DNA of 44,765 nucleotides from positions 1 through 44,765 of the forward strand of contig PBIX01000113.1 of the NCBI GenBank assembly GCA_002720975.1, written 5' to 3'. Every line of letters begins with the position of its first letter. The stretch's first letter is position 1. Made by a program: the position numbers and the translations under genes. The stretch is from Planctomycetota bacterium. Its GTDB lineage: Bacteria > Planctomycetota > UBA1135 > GCA-002686595. This document shows positions 25,431 through 33,396 of the stretch, in pieces. The notes beneath the pieces are model-generated. The model was not told the DNA's origin and ran no database searches. It worked only from the letters and a program-made list of their open reading frames with translations.

Positions 25431-26455
25431 GACACTCCGACTTCCGAAGTGACACTCTGACTCAACCCTCGCCCTCTATGCGAGAGGCCATGGCGGCCGC
25501 CGTCGTGGGTGATGACGTGCTGGATGGCGACCCTACGGTGGGGGAGTTGGAGAGCGAAGCGGCAGCGTGGCTGGGCAAACCGGGTGCCCTGTTCGTGCCC
25601 TCGGGCACCATGGCCAACCAGGTGGCCCTGGGGGCCTGGACTGAGCCGGGCAACGAGATCGTCGTCAGCCGCTGGGCTCACGTGACGACCTTCGAAGCGG
25701 GAGCCGCCGGTTGTCTGCACGGGCTGCAGTCCATCACCTTGGGCGATGCGGACGGCGGGATGGATCCCGAGGCGGTGCGTGAGGCCCTGCGGCCGGACTT
25801 CATCCACTGCCCTCGTACGGGATTGGTGTGTTTGGAGCAGACTCACAACTACGCGGGTGGCCGTGTCTTGCCCTTGCCCATGGTGCGGGGTGTTGGGGCC
25901 GTCGCGCGCGAGGCCGGGGTGCCCGTGCATCTGGATGGGGCGCGGTTGGCTAATGCGGTGATCGCCAGTGGCGTTGGCGCATCCGAGTGGTGCGACCCGG
26001 CTGACTCCGTTTCACTTTGTCTGTCGAAGGGGCTGGGTGCACCGGTGGGCTCGGTGATTGCAGGCGATGAGGAATTCCTGGAGCGCGCGCGTCTGATCCG
26101 CAAGCGCCTGGGGGGGTGGATGCGGCAGGCGGGCGTATTGGCCGCTGCGGGCTTGATCGCCCTGCGAGAGGGAGTGGAGAGGCTGGCACTCGACCACGAC
26201 CTGGCCCAGCAGTTGGCCCAGCGCCTGGGCGAACTCGAAGGGTTGAGCACCGATCCCGCAAGCGTGGACACCAACATCGTCATGGTGGGTGTGGAGCGCG
26301 AAGGCTGGAGTGCCCCTCAACTGGCGGAGGCTCTGGGGGAGCGAGGCGTGGGGGTCATGCCCATGGGGCACAAGCTGCGCTTCGTCACCCACCTTGGGGT
26401 GGGCCCCGAAGACGTGGACCATCTTCTGACCTCTGCCGGGGATCTTCTTCAATAA
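25427..26455 (+). CDS. ltaE: Low-specificity L-threonine aldolase
   Basis: This pyridoxal-phosphate enzyme cleaves L-threonine or L-allo-threonine to glycine and acetaldehyde. The 342 residues carry the family signatures: FRSDTLTQPSPSMREAM at the start, DPTVGELE, FVPSGTMANQVAL, LEQTHNYAGGRVLP, HLDGARLANA (with the Asp that contacts the cofactor nitrogen) and LCLSKGLGAPVGS with the cofactor Lys at residue 201. RLGGWMRQAGVLAAAGL is also typical. The ATG overlaps the aminotransferase stop (ATGA), so translation is coupled. The pair could link threonine breakdown to glycine supply; the exact physiological direction is inferred. Confidence 0.92.
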   Translation: MRHSDFRSDTLTQPSPSMREAMAAAVVGDDVLDGDPTVGELESEAAAWLGKPGALFVPSGTMANQVALGAWTEPGNEIVVSRWAHVTTFEAGAAGCLHGLQSITLGDADGGMDPEAVREALRPDFIHCPRTGLVCLEQTHNYAGGRVLPLPMVRGVGAVAREAGVPVHLDGARLANAVIASGVGASEWCDPADSVSLCLSKGLGAPVGSVIAGDEEFLERARLIRKRLGGWMRQAGVLAAAGLIALREGVERLALDHDLAQQLAQRLGELEGLSTDPASVDTNIVMVGVEREGWSAPQLAEALGERGVGVMPMGHKLRFVTHLGVGPEDVDHLLTSAGDLLQ

Positions 26456-26478
26456 CCTCTCCGTCTGGCGGGGGCGGG

Positions 26479-26507
26479 TTCGCCCGTAGCCGATCGTGGG
26501 TTAGACT
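26479..26507 (+). promoter_or_regulatory. Candidate phosphohexomutase promoter
   Basis: TTCGCC (26479-26484), 17 bases, TAGACT (26502-26507), the same layout as before 5616 and 24084. The leader of about 71 bases contains a hairpin, CGGGCC-AA-GGCCCG (26555-26568), 16 bases before the ATG at 26585. Confidence 0.4.
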
Positions 26508-26584
26508 GGGGTCGGGCGGTACAAATCCACCCGCGCAATACCCTCTCCCTCTCTCGGGCCAAGGCCCGCACAGCTAATTCATCC

Positions 26585-27946
26585 ATGGGCATCTTCAAGG
26601 CCTACGACATCCGCGGTCTCTTCCCCGAGGAACTTGACGTCGACCTGGCGCGCAAGATCGGGCACGCCTTCGCACGCCTGATTGGCGGCAAGCGCCTTCT
26701 CGTCGGGCGTGATATGCGCGTGCACTCCCCGGACGTGGCGGACGCCGTGATCGAGGGGATGCTGGACGCGGGATCAGACGTCCTCGATATCGGTCTGGCC
26801 TCCACGCCCATGACCTACTACGCCATCGGTTCACAGGACGTGGACGGAGGGCTGTGCGTTACGGCCAGTCACAACCCGGGACAGTACAACGGCATGAAGC
26901 TCTGCTCGGCTGGGGCGCGACCCATCAGTCGCGCCAACGGCATCGCGGACCTGGAGACCATGTGTGCAGAGGACTATCCGGGCCCCGGCGAGGAGCGCGG
27001 CCAGGTGCAGACCGTGGACCTCCTGAGCGACTATCGGGATCACGTCTGCGGCTTCTTCGATCTGGAGCGTCCGCTTCGTATCGGAATCGATGTTTCGAAC
27101 GGCATGGCGGGGCACACTTTGCCCCTGATCCTCCCCGCTCTGGAAAAGGTCGAGGCCCAGACGCTGTTCCTCGAACCCGACGGGACCTTCCCCAATCACG
27201 AGGCCAACCCGCTCAAGGAGGAGAACCTCGATCACGTGCGCGAGCTGGTTCGGCGAGAGGGACTGGACTTCGGCGTGTGCTTTGATGGCGACGCGGACCG
27301 TTGCTGCTTTGTGGACAACAGTGGCCAGACCGTTCCCGCAGATCTCATGACCGCGCTGTTGGCTCGCGACTTCCTGACGCGTTCACCTGGAGCGCCAGTG
27401 GTCTACGACCTGAGATCCTCTTGGGTCGTCAAGCAGGTGATCGCGGAGAATGGGGGAGAGCCCATTCGGGATCGGGTCGGACACTCGTTCATCAAGGCCA
27501 CCATGCGCGAGCGTGGAGCTCTCTTTGCCGGCGAGCTCTCGGGCCACTTCTATTTCAAGGACAACTTCGTCTGCGACTCGGGCGTGATAGCCATGGTGTC
27601 CGCCATCAATCTCCTGGGCCGTCAGGCAAACGCTTCCAGTACCCTTGCGGACCTGGTAGAGGACTTGAGGCGTTTCCACTCCACTGGAGAGGTGAACTTC
27701 CGGGTGCAGGACAAGGCAGCGGCCATCGCGGAGTTGAAGGCCACCTATGCGCATGGCAAGCAGGACGAGCTCGATGGGATCACCGTGGAGTTCGGGGGAC
27801 TGGAGGAGGACTCCTGGTGGTGGTTCAACGTGCGCGAATCCAACACCGAGCCCCTGCTGCGCCTCAACCTGGAGGCCTCCAGCGCTGGCCTGCGCGATGA
27901 GAAGCGGGCTGAGTTGATGGCCCTGCTGGGGGATCCCGAGGCTTAG
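26585..27946 (+). CDS. Phosphomannomutase/phosphoglucomutase
   Basis: An alpha-D-phosphohexomutase that interconverts hexose 6- and 1-phosphates, the entry to nucleotide-sugar synthesis. The 453 residues have all four active-site elements: TASHNP with the phosphorylated Ser95, the metal loop DGDADR (from about residue 234), the sugar-recognition GELSGH, and the phosphate-binding RESNTEP near the C-terminus. FKAYDIRG at the start is typical of the bifunctional PMM/PGM (AlgC/ManB) subgroup. The start at 26585 lacks a Shine-Dalgarno sequence. It probably supplies GDP-mannose or UDP-glucose precursors for glycans such as the one exported by the system at 32-36 kb; that link is inference. Confidence 0.95.
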   Translation: MGIFKAYDIRGLFPEELDVDLARKIGHAFARLIGGKRLLVGRDMRVHSPDVADAVIEGMLDAGSDVLDIGLASTPMTYYAIGSQDVDGGLCVTASHNPGQYNGMKLCSAGARPISRANGIADLETMCAEDYPGPGEERGQVQTVDLLSDYRDHVCGFFDLERPLRIGIDVSNGMAGHTLPLILPALEKVEAQTLFLEPDGTFPNHEANPLKEENLDHVRELVRREGLDFGVCFDGDADRCCFVDNSGQTVPADLMTALLARDFLTRSPGAPVVYDLRSSWVVKQVIAENGGEPIRDRVGHSFIKATMRERGALFAGELSGHFYFKDNFVCDSGVIAMVSAINLLGRQANASSTLADLVEDLRRFHSTGEVNFRVQDKAAAIAELKATYAHGKQDELDGITVEFGGLEEDSWWWFNVRESNTEPLLRLNLEASSAGLRDEKRAELMALLGDPEA

Positions 27947-28021
27947 GTCGTTGGCAGGGGGGGACAGAAAGGGGGCCTTCGGACCGTGAAAGTTCTTCCG
28001 GTACCCCCTAGAACATCCTTA

Positions 28022-28058
28022 GGGGCCAATTGGTTGCCCCTTGGGGGCAAGAAGCCCC
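28022..28058 (+). terminator. Hairpins with alternative pairings between the phosphohexomutase and HEAT genes
   Basis: TTGCCCC (28034-28040), loop TTG, GGGGCAA (28044-28050) is a perfect 7-base-pair hairpin 88 bases after the mutase stop. GGGGC at 28022 can instead pair with GCCCC at 28036, and GGGGGC at 28043 with GCCCC at 28054, so two arrangements compete. No T-run follows. The rest of this 224-base gap has no gene; TTGAGA (28059), TAGATA (28081) and TAGGCT (28085-28090) could form a promoter for the HEAT gene. Confidence 0.35.
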
Positions 28059-28170
28059 TTGAGACGGCCGACATTTGGAGTAGATAGGCTACGCAGGGCT
28101 CCGGGAGGCTCCCCGCCTTTGCCGATAGGTAGGGACAGTTCCCCCGGTCCCGCGCTTCCCACATATCCCC

Positions 28171-30378
28171 ATGCTGCAAGTTCCCACACTGCTGGCCCTG
28201 TGTCTGCTCCTCCCCGGTTGGGGTTCCGCCCAAGATCCCGAAGTTACGGACGTGCCCGTGGTGGACCCGGAGGAGGATCCCGTTCAGGACCCGGTTCAGG
28301 ACCCGGTTCAGGACCCGGAGAAGGACCCGGTTCAGGATCCGGAGAAGGACCCGGAGAAGGACCCGGAGAAGGACCCGGATGTCGATCCCGGCCAGACTGA
28401 CCAAGCAGATCAAGACCCGGTCCCGTCCGACGCAGTCGATCAGGACCCGGCTGGGGTCGAGCAGCCTGAGGTGACCAAGAAGCCTGCACGTCGCGAGTGG
28501 GTGAAGCTGTTCCGGCGGGATGGGACGGTGGGTTTCACCGACCGCACACGTCAGGCGGCGCTCACAGCATTGAGCGATTCGGGCACCGTGGGTATTTCAA
28601 AGGCCTGTGCTTTCTTCGCCTTGGGCTCAGTGCGCTCGGTCGCGTTTCGACCGACCCTGGAGGTGGAATCGCGTATGGCACCCGGAGTTGTGCGCCGAGC
28701 GGCCGTCCTGGGCCTGGGCGAAATGGGCACGTCGTTGAGCGGCGGGATGGAGCTCCTGATCGAGCTCCTGGATGACCCCGATCCAACCATAGTCAATGAT
28801 GCCCTGCTTGCGCTGGCGCGTAGTCGGCTTGCGCGCGCCGAGACTCGCTTGAAACGCATGGCCGCTGACCCGTCTCATCCTCTCGCGGTACGTGCGCGCC
28901 AGGCCTTGGATTTCGTCCGCTTTCCCAATCGTCCTTCCGGTTTCGAATCGGCCGCCATGCTCCTCAGCTTGCGGTATGAATCGGCCAAGCGATTTGGAAC
29001 CTTGGATGGGCGGCCCTGGTCCCAACAACGGATAGAAGAGCTCAAACGTGACGAGGCCTTTCTGGATGAGGTCATCCTGATGGCTGCTGCCGAACTCTCG
29101 CACTATGGGATCAAGGACCATCTCATGGAGATCGTCATCGAGCCCGGTCGCACCCTTCGCTGGCGTGCAGCGGCGATGGCGCTACCTCTCGAAGTCGAGA
29201 GCATGATCGCAAGCGGTCTGGGCGGACCCGATCGCGAGGCAGCCTGGGCCCAGCTGATCGATGGAGCAGTGGAGTCCGGTTGGGCAGCCAGCATGCCCGA
29301 GACCATGACACGGGCCCTTGGCTTCCGGTCCCTGGCGCCCACTGCGGCAGCTCAATTGGTAAATCGTCGTCCGGAGCTTGATGAGAGGCTGCGTACGGCA
29401 CTCCGGAGCCCGCGGCGAGAATTGCGTGTACGTGCGGCAGAGGCCGTTGGGCGAATGAGCCTGACCGGCTACCTGCTCGACCTGCGCGAGCTCTCGGACA
29501 AGCCCCGGACTGCGAGGGGTACAGAGCAACGTCGAATGCAGGTGGCCGCAGCCAGTTGGGTGGCACGCTTGCGCCTCGGTGACGTGACTGCGGGTGAATC
29601 CATGACCGACGTTCTGGTCGATCGTTTGGGGGCCTACAGCGACGCCGAACGTTCGCTTGTCCTGGATGCTCTTGAGATAGGCTACCGTTCAGAGGCCGTC
29701 GTCCAGTTTCTCCTGCGCGCCGTACGTGAGACGCAGGGCAGCGTCCAGGCCGAGATACAAGCCCTGCTCGCCCGCTCGGGTCATGGCTCGCCGTGGGACG
29801 AATCCACCGGCGAGTGGGTCGTCATGACGGAGGAGCAAGCAGCCCTGTACCTGGACCCCAACCGGGACCGTAGCGAAGACCGATGGAGTGGAACCGGTGC
29901 AGGATTGCGAGCGGCCTACGGGGAAGTGGATCGTGGCTCCAGTACAGCTAGCCGGCTCCTGCGAGGTATAGCTCATCTGCCAGGAGCTGAAGACCTTGAA
30001 TTCCTCGCGCGCGAGTTTCCGCTGGATGAAAACCCCGAGGGCAATATCCTCCTTGCCCGCACCCTCATTCAGAATGGCCACCACAAGGTGGAGCCCATCC
30101 TTCAGGCTGCGGTCTGGAATGGTCCGTGGCACCGCAGCGTCCTGGCAGCGGCGCTGGTTGTAGAGTACCGGGGTGTGGACCTGCTCATGTACTGGGTAGC
30201 CAAACCGCCTACATCTGCACGCTCCGCCGACATACGTCGTGTGGGTTTCGCTATCGGAGAGTGGGGCGGTATGGCGGCGATTGACACGCTTCGCCAGTTC
30301 CTGGGGTCAGCCGCTGGGGCCGAGCGACCGGCGCTTCAAGGAGCTCTCTTGGGTGCGCTGACAACGCGTACCCACTAG
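28171..30378 (+). CDS. Secreted HEAT-repeat protein with an Asp-Pro tandem-repeat stalk
   Basis: A 735-residue protein. Residues 1-21 are a signal peptide (LLPGWGSAQ). A flexible acidic stalk (about 22-105) contains eight consecutive four-residue units, DPVQ or DPEK, encoded by 12-base tandem repeats. From about 110 onward the protein is a helical solenoid of HEAT/PBS-lyase repeats (AVLGLGEMGTSLSGG, NDALLALARSRLARAE, ELRVRAAEAVGRMSL). It has no lipobox and no enzyme motif. The likely role is an extracytoplasmic scaffold held away from the membrane or secreted, with partners unknown. The SAM hydrolase gene starts 5 bases after its stop, so it probably heads the 28.2-36.3 kb operon. It is a second HEAT protein in the window, but the sequence and signal differ from the lipoprotein at 18.3 kb. 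Confidence 0.82.
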   Translation: MLQVPTLLALCLLLPGWGSAQDPEVTDVPVVDPEEDPVQDPVQDPVQDPEKDPVQDPEKDPEKDPEKDPDVDPGQTDQADQDPVPSDAVDQDPAGVEQPEVTKKPARREWVKLFRRDGTVGFTDRTRQAALTALSDSGTVGISKACAFFALGSVRSVAFRPTLEVESRMAPGVVRRAAVLGLGEMGTSLSGGMELLIELLDDPDPTIVNDALLALARSRLARAETRLKRMAADPSHPLAVRARQALDFVRFPNRPSGFESAAMLLSLRYESAKRFGTLDGRPWSQQRIEELKRDEAFLDEVILMAAAELSHYGIKDHLMEIVIEPGRTLRWRAAAMALPLEVESMIASGLGGPDREAAWAQLIDGAVESGWAASMPETMTRALGFRSLAPTAAAQLVNRRPELDERLRTALRSPRRELRVRAAEAVGRMSLTGYLLDLRELSDKPRTARGTEQRRMQVAAASWVARLRLGDVTAGESMTDVLVDRLGAYSDAERSLVLDALEIGYRSEAVVQFLLRAVRETQGSVQAEIQALLARSGHGSPWDESTGEWVVMTEEQAALYLDPNRDRSEDRWSGTGAGLRAAYGEVDRGSSTASRLLRGIAHLPGAEDLEFLAREFPLDENPEGNILLARTLIQNGHHKVEPILQAAVWNGPWHRSVLAAALVVEYRGVDLLMYWVAKPPTSARSADIRRVGFAIGEWGGMAAIDTLRQFLGSAAGAERPALQGALLGALTTRTH
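28276..28371 (+). repeat. Eight 12-base tandem repeats in the HEAT-protein stalk
   Basis: In-frame units of GAYCCGGTTCAG or GAYCCGGAGAAG, encoding DPVQ or DPEK, in the order VQ, VQ, VQ, EK, VQ, EK, EK, EK. The units are nearly identical at the DNA level, so copy number could change by slippage without breaking the frame. Confidence 0.9.
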
Positions 30379-30383
30379 GGGCC

Positions 30384-31202
30384 ATGGACTCAGGATCCGA
30401 GACGCCGCCGGATTGGTTCCCCAGCGGGATTGTCACGTTGACCACGGATTTCGGCCTGTCCGATCCCTACGTGGGCATCATGAAGGGGGCGATTCTGAGC
30501 GAGTACGCCTCAGCCACGCTCGTAGACCTGACCCACTCGGTACCCCCCCAGGACGTGCGCTCAGGGGCGTGGTTCCTCTCCAAGAGCTGGAGCTGGTTTC
30601 CTGCAGGGAGCGTTCATGTGGCCGTGGTGGATCCGGGCGTTGGGGGAGACCGTCAGATCCTCCTGGCCTTCCATGAGGGGCACGCTTTCCTGGCACCCGA
30701 CAATGGTCTGCTCGAGGCAATCCTGCCGAGCACGATCCCCTTGTGGCCCTTGGACCTGGGCTGCGCGGAGCTGCCTGTACCGAGCCACACCTTTCACGGG
30801 CGGGACGTCTTCGCACCAATCGCGGCTCGAATGGCGGCCGGAACCCGCCCTGCCACTGGCGGTGCGGTTGTGCGGGGAGTGGGTGGAGTCGAGTTCCCCG
30901 AGGCCTCTCGGTGCGCTGACGGCAGCGTGGAAACCGAAGTCCTGTTGGTGGACCACTACGGCAACCTGATCAGCGGCTTTTGTCCAGGGACTGACGAGGC
31001 CGGCTCGAGCCTGTGGGACGTGGATGTGGCGGGACATCTGGTTCCCGGAGCCAAGACCTACGGGGATGTTGGGTCGGGAGACCTACTTGCCCTGTTAGAT
31101 TCCTACGGACATATCGAGGTGGCTCAACGTGATGGCAGCGCGGCGCAGTCCTTGGGTGCCGGGCCCGGGGACCCCATGACGATGACGAGGAAGACCAAAT
31201 GA
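30384..31202 (+). CDS. S-adenosyl-L-methionine hydrolase (adenosine-forming), SAM_HAT/DUF62 family
   Basis: A 272-residue member of the SAM hydroxide adenosyltransferase family, related to fluorinase and chlorinase. The enzymes split S-adenosylmethionine to adenosine and methionine using water. The N-terminal TLTTDFGLSDPYVG is diagnostic. The water-activating triad Asp-Arg-His is present as D83, R90 (VVDPGVGGDR) and H138 (HTFHGRD), with the same 7-residue Asp-Arg spacing as the characterised archaeal enzyme. This favours hydrolase over halogenase function. FAPDNGLL-like (FLAPDNGLL) and DHYGNLISG also match. Its stop overlaps the arginase ATG (ATGA), so the two are translationally coupled. The purpose of SAM breakdown here is unclear: salvage, detoxification or control of methylation are possible. 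Confidence 0.88.
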   Translation: MDSGSETPPDWFPSGIVTLTTDFGLSDPYVGIMKGAILSEYASATLVDLTHSVPPQDVRSGAWFLSKSWSWFPAGSVHVAVVDPGVGGDRQILLAFHEGHAFLAPDNGLLEAILPSTIPLWPLDLGCAELPVPSHTFHGRDVFAPIAARMAAGTRPATGGAVVRGVGGVEFPEASRCADGSVETEVLLVDHYGNLISGFCPGTDEAGSSLWDVDVAGHLVPGAKTYGDVGSGDLLALLDSYGHIEVAQRDGSAAQSLGAGPGDPMTMTRKTK

Positions 31203-32113
31203 AGCACAAGCACATCGCATTCTTGGGTGTTCCCATGGACCTGGGTGGTGGGCGTCGAGGCGTGGACATGGGTCCCAGTGCCATCCGTATCGCTGACCTG
31301 GGGCTGGCCGTGTCGGCCCTCGGCTACGAATTCGAGGACTGGGGTAACGTCCCCGTCCGAACTCCCGAGGACAGCAAGGCTGTCGACCCCAAGGCCCGCT
31401 TCCTGGACGAGATCGCCGACTGTTGCTCCTGCCTACGGGACAGGATTCTGCAGATGCTCGAGCAGGAGAAGTTTCCCCTGGTCGTGGGAGGCGATCACTC
31501 CATCGCGTGTGGAACCCTGGCAGGACTCTCGACCCACCATCACCGCCGCGGCGAGAAGGTCGGACTGGTTTGGTTTGATGCGCACGGTGACATGAATACT
31601 CCAGAGACGACGGAGTCGGGCAACATCCACGGTATGCCCCTGGCTTCGATTCTCGGGGAGGGACCGGATGCCTTGACGGGCCTGGGGGAGCGGTTCCCCA
31701 TGGTGGATCTCGAGAACGTGGCTCTCGTGGGCGTGCGCTCTTTGGATGGCGGCGAGCGTCGGTTGATTCGCGAGATGGGTGTGGCCTGTTTCACCATGAA
31801 GGACATAGACAGTCACGGGATTCACGACGTCATGAAGCAGGCACTGGCACGGGCGACCCAGGGGACAGCGGGTTTTCATCTGTCCTTTGACATGGATGGA
31901 ACGGATCCGGAGGTGGCGCCGGGCGTGGGGACGCCGGTGCCCGGTGGCTTGACCCTGCGCGAGGCGCACACGGTGATGGAGCTGGCGGCGGAGACGGGTG
32001 CTCTGCTGGGCCTGGAAATCACCGAGATCAACCCGATTCTCGACGTTGCCAACAAGACCGCCAAGCATGGTGCGGACTTCGTCCTCTCCGCTCTGGGAAT
32101 GCGAACCCTCTAG
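31199..32113 (+). CDS. rocF: Arginase
   Basis: Arginase hydrolyses arginine to ornithine and urea with a binuclear manganese centre. The 304 residues match the RocF length (about 300). Metal ligands are visible in GGDHS (D99-H100), DAHGDMN (127-133) and SFDMDGTDP (D231, D233). The N-terminal GVPMDLGGGRRGVDMGP is typical of arginases rather than agmatinases, and SGNIHGMPLA matches the substrate loop. The late Glu lies in LEITEINP. The start overlaps the SAM hydrolase gene. The gene for the ABC permease follows after 8 bases, so arginase may be co-transcribed with a glycan exporter, an odd pairing. A possible link to McsB protein-arginine phosphorylation (38.2 kb) is speculation. Confidence 0.93.
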   Translation: MKHKHIAFLGVPMDLGGGRRGVDMGPSAIRIADLGLAVSALGYEFEDWGNVPVRTPEDSKAVDPKARFLDEIADCCSCLRDRILQMLEQEKFPLVVGGDHSIACGTLAGLSTHHHRRGEKVGLVWFDAHGDMNTPETTESGNIHGMPLASILGEGPDALTGLGERFPMVDLENVALVGVRSLDGGERRLIREMGVACFTMKDIDSHGIHDVMKQALARATQGTAGFHLSFDMDGTDPEVAPGVGTPVPGGLTLREAHTVMELAAETGALLGLEITEINPILDVANKTAKHGADFVLSALGMRTL

Positions 32114-32121
32114 TACTTGTT

Positions 32122-33396
32122 TTGACTGGCCTGACACGATCCCTCTTGCAGCACCGCGGGCTCCTACGCGACTTTGTCGTGCGGGACCTGAAGGCGCGCT
32201 ATGTGGGGTCCGCCATGGGGTTCTTCTGGTCGGTGCTCTTCCCGATCGTGAACCTGGCTGTGTACATGTTCGTCTTCCGCCTTGTGCTCAACGCCCGCTG
32301 GTCAGACCGGCAAGGAGCCTACGAGGTGGCGCTGATCATGCTGGCGGGTATCGTCGTCTGGGCTTCTTTCGCGGAGACCCTCTCGCGCACTACGAACTGC
32401 CTGGTGGACAACGCCAACCTGATCAAGAAGGTGGTCTTCCCAGCGGAGATCCTTCCTTGGTATCTGACCACCTCAAGCATGATCAACATGACCATCGGCC
32501 TGCCCGTGGTTTTGGGGTGCGTGGCGGTGTTTGCGTTCTTCATGCCCCCCAAGACCTTCATCAACGTGCCGGGCTACGTGGAAAACGACGAGTGGGTCGT
32601 GGACGAGACACCGCTTGCCGAGAACCACGTTCCCTACCAGATGCGCATGCAGCTGACGCGCGGAATGTGGCGTGATGTAATCATCCCTCTCCGTGTGTCA
32701 GGCAGCGCGATCCGTGGGGAGGACTACCTGCTCTCCGTGGACGAAGCGGTCATTCGCAGGGGGGACAATACGGTCTCGGTGGTGATCACCCCTCTCCGTG
32801 ACGAGGTGCAGGAGGAGGATGAGAGCATCATCATTGAACTGGGGCCGCCGGAAGGTGCCGAGTTGTATGTGCCTGGGGAGGGGGATGGCTGGGCTGCAAG
32901 TCGCTGGGAGTGCACCCTTCTGGACGCGCCTCCCGCACCGACCCTTCTGCCCGACAAGGTCCAGGGGCTCATTCACCCACAGTACGCAGCGGGCGACAAC
33001 TCCTACCATCCACTGACCCTGGGGCTGGCACTCTTGGCCCTGCCGTTGCTGTTCTGCTTGCAGGCTTTCTTCACGGTAGGCCTGGGCTACATCCTCTCCA
33101 CGCTGAACCTGTTCCTGCGCGACACCTTCCATCTCGTGGGGGTCGGCATCACAGTCTGGATGTTCGCCACGCCCATCTTCTACCCCGGCTTCATGGTGGA
33201 GAATCAGGGCTTCGGCTGGATGCTCCAGATCAACCCCATGCACTGGCTGATCGAGAGCTACCGATCGGTGCTGCTCTTCGGACTGTGGCCAGACCCCCTG
33301 CTGCTCGTGCGATTGACCCTGGTCACTGCGGGAGTCTTCATCCTCGGAGGCCGATTCTTCATGTCCCAGAAATCCAAGTTCCCCGATCTGCTGTGA
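32122..33396 (+). CDS. wzm: ABC-2 polysaccharide export permease with inserted Calx-beta-like domain
   Basis: A Wzm-type permease of 424 residues. The N-terminus (LLRDFVVRDLKARYVGSAMG) and VFPAEILPWY, then NLFLRDTFHLVGV and NPMHWLIESYRSVLLFG near the end, are hallmarks of O-antigen/teichoic-acid exporters. Helices are at about 33-53, 68-86 and 118-141, and at 298-325, 337-355 and 395-413. Family members have about 260-270 residues; here about 155 extra residues (142-297) sit between the third and fourth helices, on the outer face. Residues about 160-270 match a Calx-beta domain: IPLRVSGSAIRGEDYLLS, IRRGDNTVSVVI, EEDESIIIELGPPEGAEL. Start is TTG at 32122; a later TTG (32149) is the alternative. 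wzt overlaps the 3' end. I know of no Wzm with this insert. Confidence 0.85.
   Translation: MTGLTRSLLQHRGLLRDFVVRDLKARYVGSAMGFFWSVLFPIVNLAVYMFVFRLVLNARWSDRQGAYEVALIMLAGIVVWASFAETLSRTTNCLVDNANLIKKVVFPAEILPWYLTTSSMINMTIGLPVVLGCVAVFAFFMPPKTFINVPGYVENDEWVVDETPLAENHVPYQMRMQLTRGMWRDVIIPLRVSGSAIRGEDYLLSVDEAVIRRGDNTVSVVITPLRDEVQEEDESIIIELGPPEGAELYVPGEGDGWAASRWECTLLDAPPAPTLLPDKVQGLIHPQYAAGDNSYHPLTLGLALLALPLLFCLQAFFTVGLGYILSTLNLFLRDTFHLVGVGITVWMFATPIFYPGFMVENQGFGWMLQINPMHWLIESYRSVLLFGLWPDPLLLVRLTLVTAGVFILGGRFFMSQKSKFPDLL

Noticed and set aside
27943..28413. Minus-strand frame with VLLRVLNRVL-type repeats
   Set aside because: This is the complement of the DPVQ/DPEK-coding 12-base repeats in the HEAT protein and has no independent support.
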